NCBI RefSeq assembly: GCF_003665065.1
Contig: NZ_RCHR01000009.1
Span: forward strand, 23,676 to 87,675
DNA length: 64,000 nt
Direction: 5' to 3'
Source of the DNA: Oceanobacillus piezotolerans
GTDB lineage: Bacteria > Bacillota > Bacilli > Bacillales > Amphibacillaceae
Shown: piece after piece, positions 54,102-62,941 of the stretch
How the letters are laid out: every line of letters begins with the position of its first letter
Position numbering within the stretch: position 1 is the stretch's first letter
The notes under the pieces: generated by a model
What the model was told of the DNA's origin: nothing
The model's input: the letters and a program-made list of their open reading frames with translations, nothing else
Database searches by the model: none
Position numbers and translations under genes: made by a program

Positions 54102-54836
54102 TTAAGTTAGCTGATTTACTTTGTTGCTGTTGTAAACACTGCTATCAATCTTATTCAAATATGCTACTACTTCCTCAACTGGTAACACGTCTGCAAATTT
54201 AGCGTCCATATCAAATAGGTTCCATTCTACAACTCCAGGAACTCTGTCACCAATCGTTCCTTCAGGGACAATCGTTTTAAATCCATATCCAGTAGAGTCC
54301 ATTACCGTATGTCTCACACATGCACAAGCAGTAGCTCCCATTACGATAAGCGTGTCTACTCCAAGCTTAACTAGCGTTTGAGCCAGATGTGTTCCAAAGA
54401 AGTTACTTGCATATTTTTTATGGATAACTGGCTCTTCTGGTCTTGGCTTCAGCTTCGGATCAATTTCCATCCACTCAGAGTCGATCTCCAATTTATGCAT
54501 TGGAATCTTTTCATCCCATCTTGGTAAATCCCATTGTTCTTTACCTACATATCCTGTAGTGGTGTGGAAAATAGGAACGCCTGCTTTTCTTCCTGCTTCT
54601 AGTACTTTTAAGGCTTGGGCGCATACTTCCTCATTGTTGTTACAAGTAAATGGGTGCCCTTCACTCATCCAAGCTTTAGCCATATCAACAGTAGTAATAG
54701 CAGGTGCCTTACCAAAGCCCATTCTCTTTTGGAAACCTCTTTCTTTATAAATTTTTCTTGCTTCCGCAAAAGCCCTTTCTAATAATTCCTGATCAAACTC
54801 ATAATGTCCTTGATTGTCTTTGTACTTTTCACTCAT
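54102..54836 (-). CDS. Isochorismatase-family amidohydrolase, N-carbamoylsarcosine amidase-like
   Basis: A 244-aa cysteine hydrolase. The catalytic triad can be placed at Asp51 (ITTVDMAKAW), Lys140 or Lys141 (VIHKKYASNFF) and Cys173 (GATACACVRHTVMD), positions close to those of Arthrobacter N-carbamoylsarcosine amidohydrolase. It probably cleaves an N-carbamoyl compound to amine, CO2 and ammonia. Together with the hydantoinase it suggests hydantoin, N-methylhydantoin (creatinine-derived) or pyrimidine breakdown. It starts at ATG 54836 after AGGGAGGA, just downstream of a sigma-54 promoter. Confidence 0.85.
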   Translation of the reverse strand: MSEKYKDNQGHYEFDQELLERAFAEARKIYKERGFQKRMGFGKAPAITTVDMAKAWMSEGHPFTCNNNEEVCAQALKVLEAGRKAGVPIFHTTTGYVGKEQWDLPRWDEKIPMHKLEIDSEWMEIDPKLKPRPEEPVIHKKYASNFFGTHLAQTLVKLGVDTLIVMGATACACVRHTVMDSTGYGFKTIVPEGTIGDRVPGVVEWNLFDMDAKFADVLPVEEVVAYLNKIDSSVYNSNKVNQLT

Positions 54837-54888
54837 TTAAAATCCTCCCTCATCATTTAAATTATTTTTTGTACCGCTCACTAATCAA

Positions 54889-54906
54889 TAGCAAAATTTG
54901 TGCCAA
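54889..54906 (-). promoter_or_regulatory. Sigma-54 (-24/-12) promoter of the hydantoin-type operon
   Basis: Minus-strand TTGGCACAAATTTTGCTA matches YTGGCACNNNNTTGCW. The invariant GG and GC are exactly 12 bases apart. It sits about 40 bases upstream of the amidohydrolase start (start point near 54879). Confidence 0.93.
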
Positions 54907-54959
54907 CTTCTAAATGTGGGTACAACGGGAAGATTCAAATATAAAATGTTATTGTACTG

Positions 54960-54973
54960 TTGCAAATATGCAA
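54960..54973 (-). promoter_or_regulatory. Enhancer palindrome 1 (probable activator site)
   Basis: TTGCAAATATGCAA, centred about 88 bases upstream of the predicted start point. Same pattern as the site at 55045; likely bound by the sigma-54 activator encoded next door. Confidence 0.7.
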
Positions 54974-55006
54974 TAGGACAATAACAAAGGTAATAAAACG
55001 GTTAAA

Positions 55007-55020
55007 TGATAACGCTTTCA
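55007..55020 (-). promoter_or_regulatory. cre site between the two enhancer palindromes
   Basis: Minus-strand TGAAAGCGTTATCA fits TGNAARCGNWWWCA at all positions. It lies between activator sites and about 135 bases upstream of the start point, so CcpA would interfere with activator contact. Confidence 0.78.
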
Positions 55021-55044
55021 TACATGCAACAGGATGAAGTAGTT

Positions 55045-55058
55045 TTGCAAAAATGCAA
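55045..55058 (-). promoter_or_regulatory. Enhancer palindrome 2 (probable activator site)
   Basis: TTGCAAAAATGCAA, 85 bases (about eight helical turns) from palindrome 1. A half-site TGCAAC is at 55025-55030. Confidence 0.7.
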
Positions 55059-55067
55059 CAATATCTC

Positions 55068-56483
55068 TTAAATCTCAATACCGTATTTTTTTATTTTTCT
55101 TGAAAGAGTGGAGGGATTTATACCTAATGCTATAGCTGCTTTTCTTAATGATGCATGTTGACTTAAAGCAGACTCCAATATTCCTTTTTCATAGACTTCC
55201 ATTAGATATTCTAATTTCCCTTTGTTAACCCCGGAATGTGTGAAATCATCCATTAGTACATGCTCATTAAGAATTTTATCTGGCAACTGTTCAAAATCTA
55301 TTTGATCCCTATTATTCATAATAAACATATATTCTACTATATTTTGGAGCTCTCTTACATTTCCAGGCCAAGAGTACTTTTCTAGTGCATGGACCACTTT
55401 ATGGGACATAATCACGTTTTTATTATATTTACTATTAAGGTTTTTCATAAAGTAATGTATAAGCTCAATTACATCGTCTTTTCGTTCTCGAAGGGGGGGA
55501 ATCATGATTGGGACTACATTTAGCCTGAAATATAGGTCTTCTCTAAAGTCACCGTTTCTCACTGCTTCTAATAATTCCCTATTCGTTGAAGCTATTATTC
55601 TCACATCCAGCTTAATCGGTTTCGTTCCGCCAATGCGATACACTTCTTGTTCCTGAATCACTCTCAGCAGCTTGGGCTGAATGGGCATTGGGAGTTCACC
55701 AATCTCATCCAAAAGTATTGTCCCAGTGTTGGCAAGTTCAAATATACCAGCTTTTCCAGAATTGGAAGCCCCTGTGAAGGCTCCAGGCATGTAGCCAAAG
55801 AGCTCGGATTCGAATAGTTCCTTTGGGATGGCTGCACAGTTTACTTTAATGAATGGTTTGTCTTTTCGATTGCTGTTTTGATATATAAATTTCGCAAGGA
55901 CTTCCTTTCCTGTTCCAGATTCTCCATTAATAAGGATCGTACTATCAAATTTAGCTACATTACGGGCAAGTGTTAACGTCTTCTTCATTGCCTCACTTTT
56001 ATATACTAATCCTTTGACGGAGAAATGCTCTTTTCTAAGCAGCTCCAATTCCGCCGAGTATCGCTGTTTAATCATATTTAATTTTTCCAATTCTTTTTTT
56101 AAATTTATTAAACCTTCTATGTTTCTTGTATTGCTGATTACCCCGATAATTTCTTTTTCAGAGTTATAGATGGGAGCTGCAGTTGTGAGTGCTGTTCTTC
56201 CAGTCATATATCGATGATTCAGTGATATGGATTGCTTTGTTTCTAATACTTTTAAAGTAGCGGATTCATTAAAAAAATTTTCTTCTAAAAGATCTTTTAA
56301 ATTTCTCCCAAGAATGTCGGTACTCTTTAAACCGGATATCTCCTTATAAGCCGGATTTATGTAGACAACTTTCCCGTTTTTATCAGCTATCAAAATTCCG
56401 TCAGAGGAAAACTCCAAGCCTCCATAAATTAAATCCATTTTTTGGTTCCTTAATGCTACTCTATCCTCTTTAGAAATGATCAA
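55068..56483 (-). CDS. Sigma-54-dependent transcriptional activator (PAS-AAA+-HTH)
   Basis: A 471-aa enhancer-binding protein. PAS sensor about residues 15-125 (SSDGILIADKNGKVVYINPAYKEISG). AAA+ domain about 160-390 with Walker A GESGTGKE (187-194), the sigma-54 contact loop GAFTGA (234-239) and Walker B TILLDEIGE. Fis-type HTH about 445-469 (SLRKAAIALGINPSTLSRKIK). TTG start at 56483 after AGGAGG. It lies directly upstream of the hydantoin-type operon, whose promoter is sigma-54 type, so it is almost certainly its activator. The inducer sensed by PAS is unknown. Confidence 0.93.
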   Translation of the reverse strand: MIISKEDRVALRNQKMDLIYGGLEFSSDGILIADKNGKVVYINPAYKEISGLKSTDILGRNLKDLLEENFFNESATLKVLETKQSISLNHRYMTGRTALTTAAPIYNSEKEIIGVISNTRNIEGLINLKKELEKLNMIKQRYSAELELLRKEHFSVKGLVYKSEAMKKTLTLARNVAKFDSTILINGESGTGKEVLAKFIYQNSNRKDKPFIKVNCAAIPKELFESELFGYMPGAFTGASNSGKAGIFELANTGTILLDEIGELPMPIQPKLLRVIQEQEVYRIGGTKPIKLDVRIIASTNRELLEAVRNGDFREDLYFRLNVVPIMIPPLRERKDDVIELIHYFMKNLNSKYNKNVIMSHKVVHALEKYSWPGNVRELQNIVEYMFIMNNRDQIDFEQLPDKILNEHVLMDDFTHSGVNKGKLEYLMEVYEKGILESALSQHASLRKAAIALGINPSTLSRKIKKYGIEI

Positions 56484-57113
56484 TATATTACCTCCTAAAA
56501 GTAAACATATTGTAATCTATTATTCGTTGTTTTCTTGATAAAGCTGCCGTTTCTTCTAGAAGCATAAAAATGAGTTACTGAAATATTGGTGTAAATAGGA
56601 AACTGCCTGTTACTTTCTCTCTAAAATAGTTATTCCCTTCTTTAAATCTGTAATGATTTCTCTGGGATATTTAATCTGATCCATTTTGAATACCCTTTAG
56701 ATGAATGAATATTCCGTCTTATTTTCACGGCAGTATGCCATTCTTGTATGTATATTTATTCCTATTATCCTCTATTTTGTTGTTTAATTCAATGGAAAAT
56801 TCTGATAACTTTATCGTGAACTAAGCCTTAACCTTAGCTTCTTGACTAGGAAAAGCATGCTTTTATATAAAATTGGATAGCGTAGAAATACTTCGGTTTC
56901 TAACGGAGCAATATGCTTCCCCTATCTCCCGTTCCACTCACTTGATCTTAAACGTCAATTACTCATTTTTCTTTAGTCGCATATAAAGTCTGAAACTTGT
57001 ATAAAATTCAAAATCATTATAAAATAAAGCTGACTTCTAGTAATAATGATTGGAACAAATGTCTTCTATCTCTATTAATGATTTATCGAATTTAGATAGT
57101 GGGGGGATTCTGA
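56484..57113. other. 630-base intergenic region
   Basis: Control region of two divergent regulator genes. No convincing gene. A 24-codon minus-strand frame (56684-56610, MDQIKYPREIITDLKKG...) has a fair binding site but may be chance or a remnant. Confidence 0.4.
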
Positions 57114-58034
57114 ATGGAAATTAAAGACTTGATCATTTTTCAAAGTGTTGCACAAAACGGCAGCATTAGTAAGGCGGCTAATGAACTAAATTATGTACAA
57201 TCACATGTTACCGCAAGAATAAAGACATTGGAATCTTGTTTGCAAACACAACTGTTTTATCGGCATAGCCGAGGGACGACATTAAATTCAGAAGGGAAAA
57301 AGCTTCTGAATTATTCAGAGAAAATTTTATCACTTCTAGACGAAATAACAAAAGCATTCCATGATTCAGAAAAACCTTCAGGTACACTTGAAATCGGAAC
57401 AGTGGAGTCAGTCATGAAACTGCCAAACATATTATCTGCCTACCATAGAGCCTACCCCGATGTTGATTTAACCTTAAAAACTGGTGTCACCAAAGACCTT
57501 ATCGATCTAATTTTAAAATGTAAACTTGATGGTGCGTTTGTTACTGGTTTTGGCATGCACCCTGATATTGAACAGATGGAAGTTTTCAAAGAGAAATTAG
57601 TTTTAATTTCCGCTAATGAAAACGCTAACTTCCATGATTTGATAAATAAGCCTCTCCTTGTTTTCAACTCGGGCTGCTGCTATCGTTCCAGATTAGAAAA
57701 CTGGATATCTGATGAAGGTGTAGTAAATGCAAAAATTATGGAATTTGGAACATTGGAAACGATACTGGGCAGTGTCATATCTGGTCTCGGAATCAGCCTG
57801 GTCCCTCAGTCAACTGTTGTTCATTTAGAAACGGAAGGGCATTTGCAATGTCATTCTATTCCTGAAAAATATAGCAGCATCTCAACTGTTTTTATTAGGC
57901 GTGCAGATTCCTATTTAACCAATACAATGAAAAAATTTATGGATACGATTACAGAGTTCGCGAATACGGACTACCCATTAATAAATAAACCGATATTTAA
58001 TGTTATTTCAAATAAAAAACTGACTTTTCTCTAA
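57114..58034 (+). CDS. LysR-family transcriptional regulator
   Basis: A 306-aa regulator. N-terminal winged helix about 1-60 (DLIIFQSVAQNGSISKAANELNYVQSHVTARIKTLE) and effector-binding domain about 90-295 (GTLEIGTVESVMKLPNILSAYHRAYPDVDLTL, GLGISLVPQS). RBS GTGGGGGG. LysR genes usually regulate a divergent neighbour; here the upstream neighbour is the sigma-54 activator gene and downstream lies decayed DNA, so its target may be lost or elsewhere. Confidence 0.9.
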   Translation: MEIKDLIIFQSVAQNGSISKAANELNYVQSHVTARIKTLESCLQTQLFYRHSRGTTLNSEGKKLLNYSEKILSLLDEITKAFHDSEKPSGTLEIGTVESVMKLPNILSAYHRAYPDVDLTLKTGVTKDLIDLILKCKLDGAFVTGFGMHPDIEQMEVFKEKLVLISANENANFHDLINKPLLVFNSGCCYRSRLENWISDEGVVNAKIMEFGTLETILGSVISGLGISLVPQSTVVHLETEGHLQCHSIPEKYSSISTVFIRRADSYLTNTMKKFMDTITEFANTDYPLINKPIFNVISNKKLTFL

Positions 58035-58115
58035 AGCATCCAAAGACGATAATTCGAATGATTATCTGCTTCTTTTTACCACATATACACCTAAATGATC
58101 TCCCTATCTTTCGGG

Positions 58116-58147
58116 AAACCCTTGTCACTTCGAGGGTTTTCTTTATT
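58116..58147 (+). terminator. Terminator after the LysR gene
   Basis: AAACCCT (58116-58122) pairs with AGGGTTT (58133-58139), then TTCTTTATTTT. Confidence 0.75.
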
Positions 58148-58377
58148 TTAAAGCCTCATTCCTGAGTAACGATTCCCCCACATACAAAAATAAATTCGAT
58201 AAGCATTTGATAAAATTCCTGTTTGCTTCTCTTTCTTATATTGAAACAAAATAAAAAGAAAAGCAGAATGGATATTGTAAGTTATAATCTTACTTATGTT
58301 TTTAAAGCTACATTAGTAGGAAAGGATAGGACGTTTAATGATAAGGTTAACGACCAGACAATTATGTAGACGCTGAA

Positions 58378-58542
58378 TTCGAAAGCTAACAATTCAGGCG
58401 GTCGATCAGATGAATTTGTCGTTCCAATTGCAGGCGCAAGTTCAGTGTATGTGGTTCAAAGTAAAAACGGCTTCATTTCCAAGGAACGGCACAATAACTG
58501 TAAAGTTTAACGATTTGGCTGCTACTGCTTACCGGCTATGAT
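58378..58542 (+). pseudogene. Frameshifted remnant of a probable exported protein
   Basis: One frame gives SGGRSDEFVVPIAGASSVYVV, then continuity moves to another frame with ASFPRNGTITVKFNDLAAT before a stop. Composition is that of a beta-rich domain. No start, no family recognised; surrounding sequence (58150-58690) is otherwise empty. Confidence 0.45.
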
Positions 58543-58697
58543 TTAAGAAATCTACTGAATGAATATGTAATTCCATATGGTAAAGATGTAAAGTTAGGAG
58601 TAAAATGGATGATTGATGTATATGTCATTAAATTAGTTAGCTTGTGCTGCAGAACAAATAGAGAAGTCTTATAAAAGCTGACTGGAAAGGATTATCG

Positions 58698-58799
58698 GTG
58701 GAGAGATATAGCATAAAAGTTTTTGAATGGATGTATATAATCCTGTCAATCTTGTGTAGTTTAGGACTTATTGGCACTGTACTTTTAGAGGTTTTATAA
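58698..58799 (+). CDS. Possible 33-aa membrane peptide
   Basis: GTG at 58698 after GGAAAGGATT opens a 33-residue frame with one hydrophobic stretch (MYIILSILCSLGLIGTVLLE). It could be a small membrane protein or the N-terminal stub of a decayed gene, since remnants surround it. Confidence 0.3.
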   Translation: MERYSIKVFEWMYIILSILCSLGLIGTVLLEVL

Positions 58800-59007
58800 C
58801 AAAAGCTCGATAAACATGTGCCTAGCATATCATTAGAACTTGAAGCCGATAATATTTATCGGTTTTTTCAATTAAGTTTAAAGAAATGCGAAATTATTGA
58901 AGAAGGTACACCCTGTAGTGTAGCAGTATTTTATGCGTTAATAAGCCCTTACATTGGATCTAAGCGTAGTGAATTTCTACTTTTTTGGCGTATGGATTTT
59001 ATCAAAG

Positions 59008-59205
59008 ATGATATCTATTTTCACTCGAAATGTGACTGTTAAAGCTGGGCAAGCACCAGTTATCCGTTACATGCCGGAATTATATCGCATAATTAATCCG
59101 ACCGATATTATCACCCATAGAGAAAGTCTGCAAAATGTAGCACATGCTTATGAAATCTTTAATGCGCGTGCAGATAATTGTATTAAGGTTGTACTAAAAC
59201 CGTAA
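59008..59205 (+). pseudogene. C-terminal remnant of a zinc-dependent alcohol dehydrogenase
   Basis: The last ~60 codons read VKAGQAPVIRYMPELYRII...TDIITHRESLQNVAHAYEIF and end DNCIKVVLKP. This is the usual C-terminus of zinc alcohol dehydrogenases (MGQ..V..YMP.L..I..G..DP..IITHRLPL..A..AY..F....D.CIKVVLKP). The catalytic and cofactor domains are missing, and the upstream frame (58818-59007) is not recognisable. Confidence 0.7.
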
Positions 59206-59587
59206 CATGGGTCAAAGTATAGTGAATATAGATCACAAAAATGCGTCTTCATTGTAAGACGCATTAGTTTGCCGGGATACCCTCTTCTTCTAAAACTTTA
59301 TCAAAATAATGAGTGCCCTTTCGATATGATCTATTAAAGATAAGTCCTTTTTTTTTTTACATACTTTCCTAACTTCATAGGTGTTGTTTTTACCTGAAAC
59401 AGGAATAAATAGAATGTTTTGGGCTAGAATACTACCTGAAGAACGGGTGATAACTGCTTAAGGGAAGTAATGGCTCTTTGTTGGTCAGGTCAGGTACCCA
59501 TATCAAGTTAAACCTGTTTTGGAACGGAATGTTTATTATCTTTTCCCTGGTTTACAAGGGAGTATTACAGTAGAGGATGAAAACAAT

Positions 59588-61057
59588 ATGAACCCAAATG
59601 TCCCATTAACGAAGCCAGTAATTTTATTGAATATCGATTCACTTATGCCCTATCCTCTGGAAGTTGCAGTCCAAACTGGGCAGGCTCCTGCTTTGCAATT
59701 TTTAATGGAAAACGGCAGTTATATACCTAATATGGTTAGTTCGTTTCCGACAATGTCCGTAACTATTGACAGTAGTCTCTTGACAGGTACCTATGCTGAC
59801 AAACACCATATTCCCGGACTAAACTGGTTCGATAATTCTAAAAATGAAATTATTAACTACGGAACGGGTTTTAGGGAAACATACAGGCTGGGGCTCAGGC
59901 GGTCCATACATAACATGCTCTATAGGCTCAACAACGAACATTTGAACAAAGATGTTAGGACAATCTATGAAGAATTAGCTAATGTGGGCATTTCATCTGC
60001 TTCCATTAATTCGTTCGTCTATCGCGGAAATACACCGAAGCAGCTGCACGTGCCCTGGCTGCTCAGAATGTTAACCAATTTTAAGGATGGGGAATGGAGA
60101 ACCAACACACCGTCGACATTCTCGTTAGGTATCTTTTCCAAGTTGCGGCGGAGGAGTTTTCCGACTGAACTTGCTGCCGGAAATTATAAATATACAGCCC
60201 GCGAGCTTCGTCACTTAATTCGCAGGAACAAGCTTCCGGCATTTACTTTTTGTATCTTTCAGGATCTCGATTTTCGAATTCATTTCAAAGGACCAATGGA
60301 TATAAAAGGCATCGCCCGTATTGACCGAGAAATTCAAAAAATGTTGAATTTATATCCAAGCTGGAAAGAGGCAATTAACCGAAATGTTTGGATGGTTATG
60401 GGAGATAACGGTCATGCTCCAACGGGTTCCAGATATCGCGACTTCGTGATAGATCTAAGAAAAATATTGAAAACATATCGCATTGCAAAAATTCAGCGCC
60501 CTGTCCAAAAGAAGGACCAGCTTGTGCTATGCGTAAATCAGCGAATGGCTTATGTTTATGTATTGGACGACAATCTTCCCATGTCTGCTGTTATCGATTG
60601 CTTAAAAAACGATCGCCGAATTGATATCATTGCTCAGAAGAGCGGAACAGCTATTCATGTTGTGTCCGGCATGAAAGAAGGTTCATTACATTATAGACCG
60701 GGAGGGGAGTATACGGATGTATACCAGCAAACATGGAGTGTTGAAGGGAATCTTGAGCTTCTTGATTTAAACGTGACAGAGGAAAACAAACTCTCCTACG
60801 GGGATTATCCAGATGCCTTAGCCCGACTTTACGGGTCACTCCATTCCCATCCAGGAAGTTTCCTTGTGGTTAATGCGAAACCAGGTTGTGATTTTAAAGC
60901 CCAATCTACACCGTTCCACTTGGCTGGTGCCGCACACGGTTCTTTGCACAGACAAGAATCTCTTGTACCACTGGTAATTGCTGGAACTACTTTGAAACCG
61001 GCATATCCTCGTCTAGTGGATATGAAAGATTTCCTGTTAAAACAATGCAAGCAATAA
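59588..61057 (+). CDS. Nucleotide pyrophosphatase/phosphodiesterase (alkaline phosphatase superfamily) protein
   Basis: An intact 489-aa protein of the type I phosphodiesterase family. Asp17 (ILLNIDSLMP) and the nucleophile Thr55 (SSFPTMS) with GTYADKHHIPGLNWF are the N-terminal metal and active-site region. DLDFRIHF, MGDNGHAP and the late AAHGSLHRQESLVPLVIAG supply the remaining metal ligands. There is no signal peptide, so it would be cytoplasmic. ATG 59588 is chosen; an in-frame TTG at 59519 would add 23 residues. Substrate unknown. Neighbouring sequence is decayed, but this gene appears whole. Confidence 0.82.
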   Translation: MNPNVPLTKPVILLNIDSLMPYPLEVAVQTGQAPALQFLMENGSYIPNMVSSFPTMSVTIDSSLLTGTYADKHHIPGLNWFDNSKNEIINYGTGFRETYRLGLRRSIHNMLYRLNNEHLNKDVRTIYEELANVGISSASINSFVYRGNTPKQLHVPWLLRMLTNFKDGEWRTNTPSTFSLGIFSKLRRRSFPTELAAGNYKYTARELRHLIRRNKLPAFTFCIFQDLDFRIHFKGPMDIKGIARIDREIQKMLNLYPSWKEAINRNVWMVMGDNGHAPTGSRYRDFVIDLRKILKTYRIAKIQRPVQKKDQLVLCVNQRMAYVYVLDDNLPMSAVIDCLKNDRRIDIIAQKSGTAIHVVSGMKEGSLHYRPGGEYTDVYQQTWSVEGNLELLDLNVTEENKLSYGDYPDALARLYGSLHSHPGSFLVVNAKPGCDFKAQSTPFHLAGAAHGSLHRQESLVPLVIAGTTLKPAYPRLVDMKDFLLKQCKQ

Positions 61058-61212
61058 CTATACCTTTATAATTATAACTTCCCATCTAACTAACAGGGGA
61101 ACTCCATCAAATTGCACCGGTTTTCTTATAAATGGGTATTTAACCATGTCATGACATTATTCAAGGCTTAATCTCTATGTTTTGAATGCCAATAGCCATT
61201 AACTGAAACATT

Positions 61213-61460
61213 CCGTCTTGCTGAAAAGAAAACAGATAAAACGCTTTTATGTTATGTCGGACGTCTGGCTAAAAATAAATTGAAAAAACCACAATGTCCT
61301 GCAGCTTTTAGATTATCTCTGTTTGGATGATAGGCGACGGTCCCATTCTAGGAAAGCTGGAATCCTATTTTAAGGAGAACCGACTGTTTTTAAAGAATTT
61401 CTGCATGAAGAAGAGCCTGCGGGGGCTTTTGGTTCTTCTGATGTTTTCGTTAATCTTTTT
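61213..61460 (+). pseudogene. Frameshifted remnant of a GT4 glycosyltransferase
   Basis: Pieces of one protein appear in successive frames: KTDKTLLCYVGRLAKNK, then WMIGDGPILGKLESYFKEN, then TVFKEFLHEEEPAGAFGSSDVFVNLF. This is the order of the UDP-sugar-binding half of GT4 enzymes (LLYVGRLAKEK, MVGDGP, FLHGEELAEAYASADVFVFPS). At least two frameshifts and a deletion are needed. Confidence 0.7.
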
Positions 61461-61468
61461 ATCAAAAA

Positions 61469-62557
61469 CTATATCATCCCTTTAATAATCTGAGCGATAT
61501 CCCTTTCTTCAATTCCCTGGTGGAAAGCATCTAATTGTTGGTTTTCTTTTTTCAGTTTTGAAACAAGCTGATCCTCGAGATTCTTTGAGGAATTCCAATC
61601 CTCTAAATGGAAAACAAGTTTTTGACTCTTTAAGTAATGCAAGTTGAATTCCTCCTGTCCAGGTAATGCTTCATATACAAATATAGGAAGTTTTTTCCAC
61701 AAGCACTCGGTAATAGTGACCCCTCCAGGTTTAGTGATGATGGCATCTGCGCTGTCATACAATTGATTCATCTTTTCTTTAGACCTAAGGTAAGGAAGAG
61801 CCTTAATTTCAGGTTGATGGAGCTGCTGAATTTTCCGGTACAGTAATTGGTTTTTCCCACAGAGTACATAATACGTAATAGCACCTGATGGATGTAGAGA
61901 CTGAAGTAATTTTTCAATGGAACCAGCCCCCATATTGCCTCCGCTTATTAGAACAACTAGCTTGTCTTTCGATTTTCGGTTTCCTGAAGGTTGTTTAAAA
62001 ATAGGATGAACAGGAATACCTGTTACGAAGATACGGTTTTCAGGAACTCCTTTTTCGGTCAACTCTTGTTTGACGTGTACACTAGGAACAAAATGATAAT
62101 CGATATGTCTGATTCCCCATAAATCATTGACGAAGTAATCCGTATAAACATTTACAACCTTTCCTGACCATTGATTGTTTCCCTTTAATTGGTTTAAGAG
62201 ACAGGAAGGAAGAGCATGGGTGCAAATAATTAAATGGGGATCCCGTTCTTCGAGTACCTGCAGCATTTTTTTTGAAAATAGATAATCATAGATCTGGTAA
62301 TTTTTCCTATCTTTGACGACAACAAATTTGTAAATTTGACTATAAATATTAGGAACCTTATGAATGGATTGTAAATAGATGGACGAAATAAGTGACTCAA
62401 GCTTGCCAAAGCAATGGGACAATATTTCGAGTTTGTCATAATGATATTCCTCAGATATTTCCTCAAAATATTCCAAGTGATCTTTTATACTGTCTGCTGC
62501 ATGATGATGACCTGATGGTATGTGCAATAAAGGCATAAATAATACTCGGTTCATCAT
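61469..62557 (-). CDS. Glycosyltransferase of the MGDG-synthase/UgtP-like family
   Basis: A 362-aa GT28-type enzyme. The N-terminal acceptor domain starts RVLFMPLLHIPSGHHHAADSI, the GHHHAA motif of MGDG synthases, and the C-terminal donor domain has LISGGNMGAGSIEKLL and ITKPGGVTITECLWKKLPIFVYEALPGQEEFN. It likely adds sugars to a lipid acceptor at the membrane face, as YkoN or UgtP do in Bacillus. RBS AAGGAGGAG before ATG 62557. The plus-strand GT4 remnant abuts its 3' end. Confidence 0.87.
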   Translation of the reverse strand: MMNRVLFMPLLHIPSGHHHAADSIKDHLEYFEEISEEYHYDKLEILSHCFGKLESLISSIYLQSIHKVPNIYSQIYKFVVVKDRKNYQIYDYLFSKKMLQVLEERDPHLIICTHALPSCLLNQLKGNNQWSGKVVNVYTDYFVNDLWGIRHIDYHFVPSVHVKQELTEKGVPENRIFVTGIPVHPIFKQPSGNRKSKDKLVVLISGGNMGAGSIEKLLQSLHPSGAITYYVLCGKNQLLYRKIQQLHQPEIKALPYLRSKEKMNQLYDSADAIITKPGGVTITECLWKKLPIFVYEALPGQEEFNLHYLKSQKLVFHLEDWNSSKNLEDQLVSKLKKENQQLDAFHQGIEERDIAQIIKGMI

Positions 62558-62665
62558 ACTCCTCCTTTTTCCCTTAGTTTGTCAAGGAATGAAGGAATCA
62601 TTCTGTTATAAAATTCCTATAATAGTATCTACAAACTAACCTAAAATAAAATTGTATTTAAGATC

Positions 62666-62941
62666 GATAGTACGGGGCATTCCAGCCGATTGAACAGAGA
62701 AGGAATTACCGCGCATAACGGTTTTGGAAGTGAATTATACAGTAAAGAAGAATTAATAGCAGAGCTAGGAGCTTCCATGCTTTTTGGTATTTGTGGCATA
62801 GTTAACGAAACAATAGATAATTCAGCCAGTTACATTCAATCGTGGCTACGAGCTTTAAAGGAAGATAAAACATTAATCATAAGTGCTTCACAGCAGGCAC
62901 AAAAAGCAAGTGATTATATTCAAGGAATCAAATTCCATTAA
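62666..62941 (+). pseudogene. C-terminal remnant of an ArdC-like / zincin-domain protein
   Basis: The frame reads STGHSSRLNREGIT, FGSELYSKEELIAELGASM, NETIDNSASYIQSWLRALK and IISASQQAQKASDYIQG. These match the end of ArdC-type proteins (ssDNA-binding antirestriction, carried on plasmids and integrative elements). The N-terminal domain and the HExxH part are absent and there is no good start (a TTG at 62690 lies mid-domain). It is probably left from an integrated element. Confidence 0.72.
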
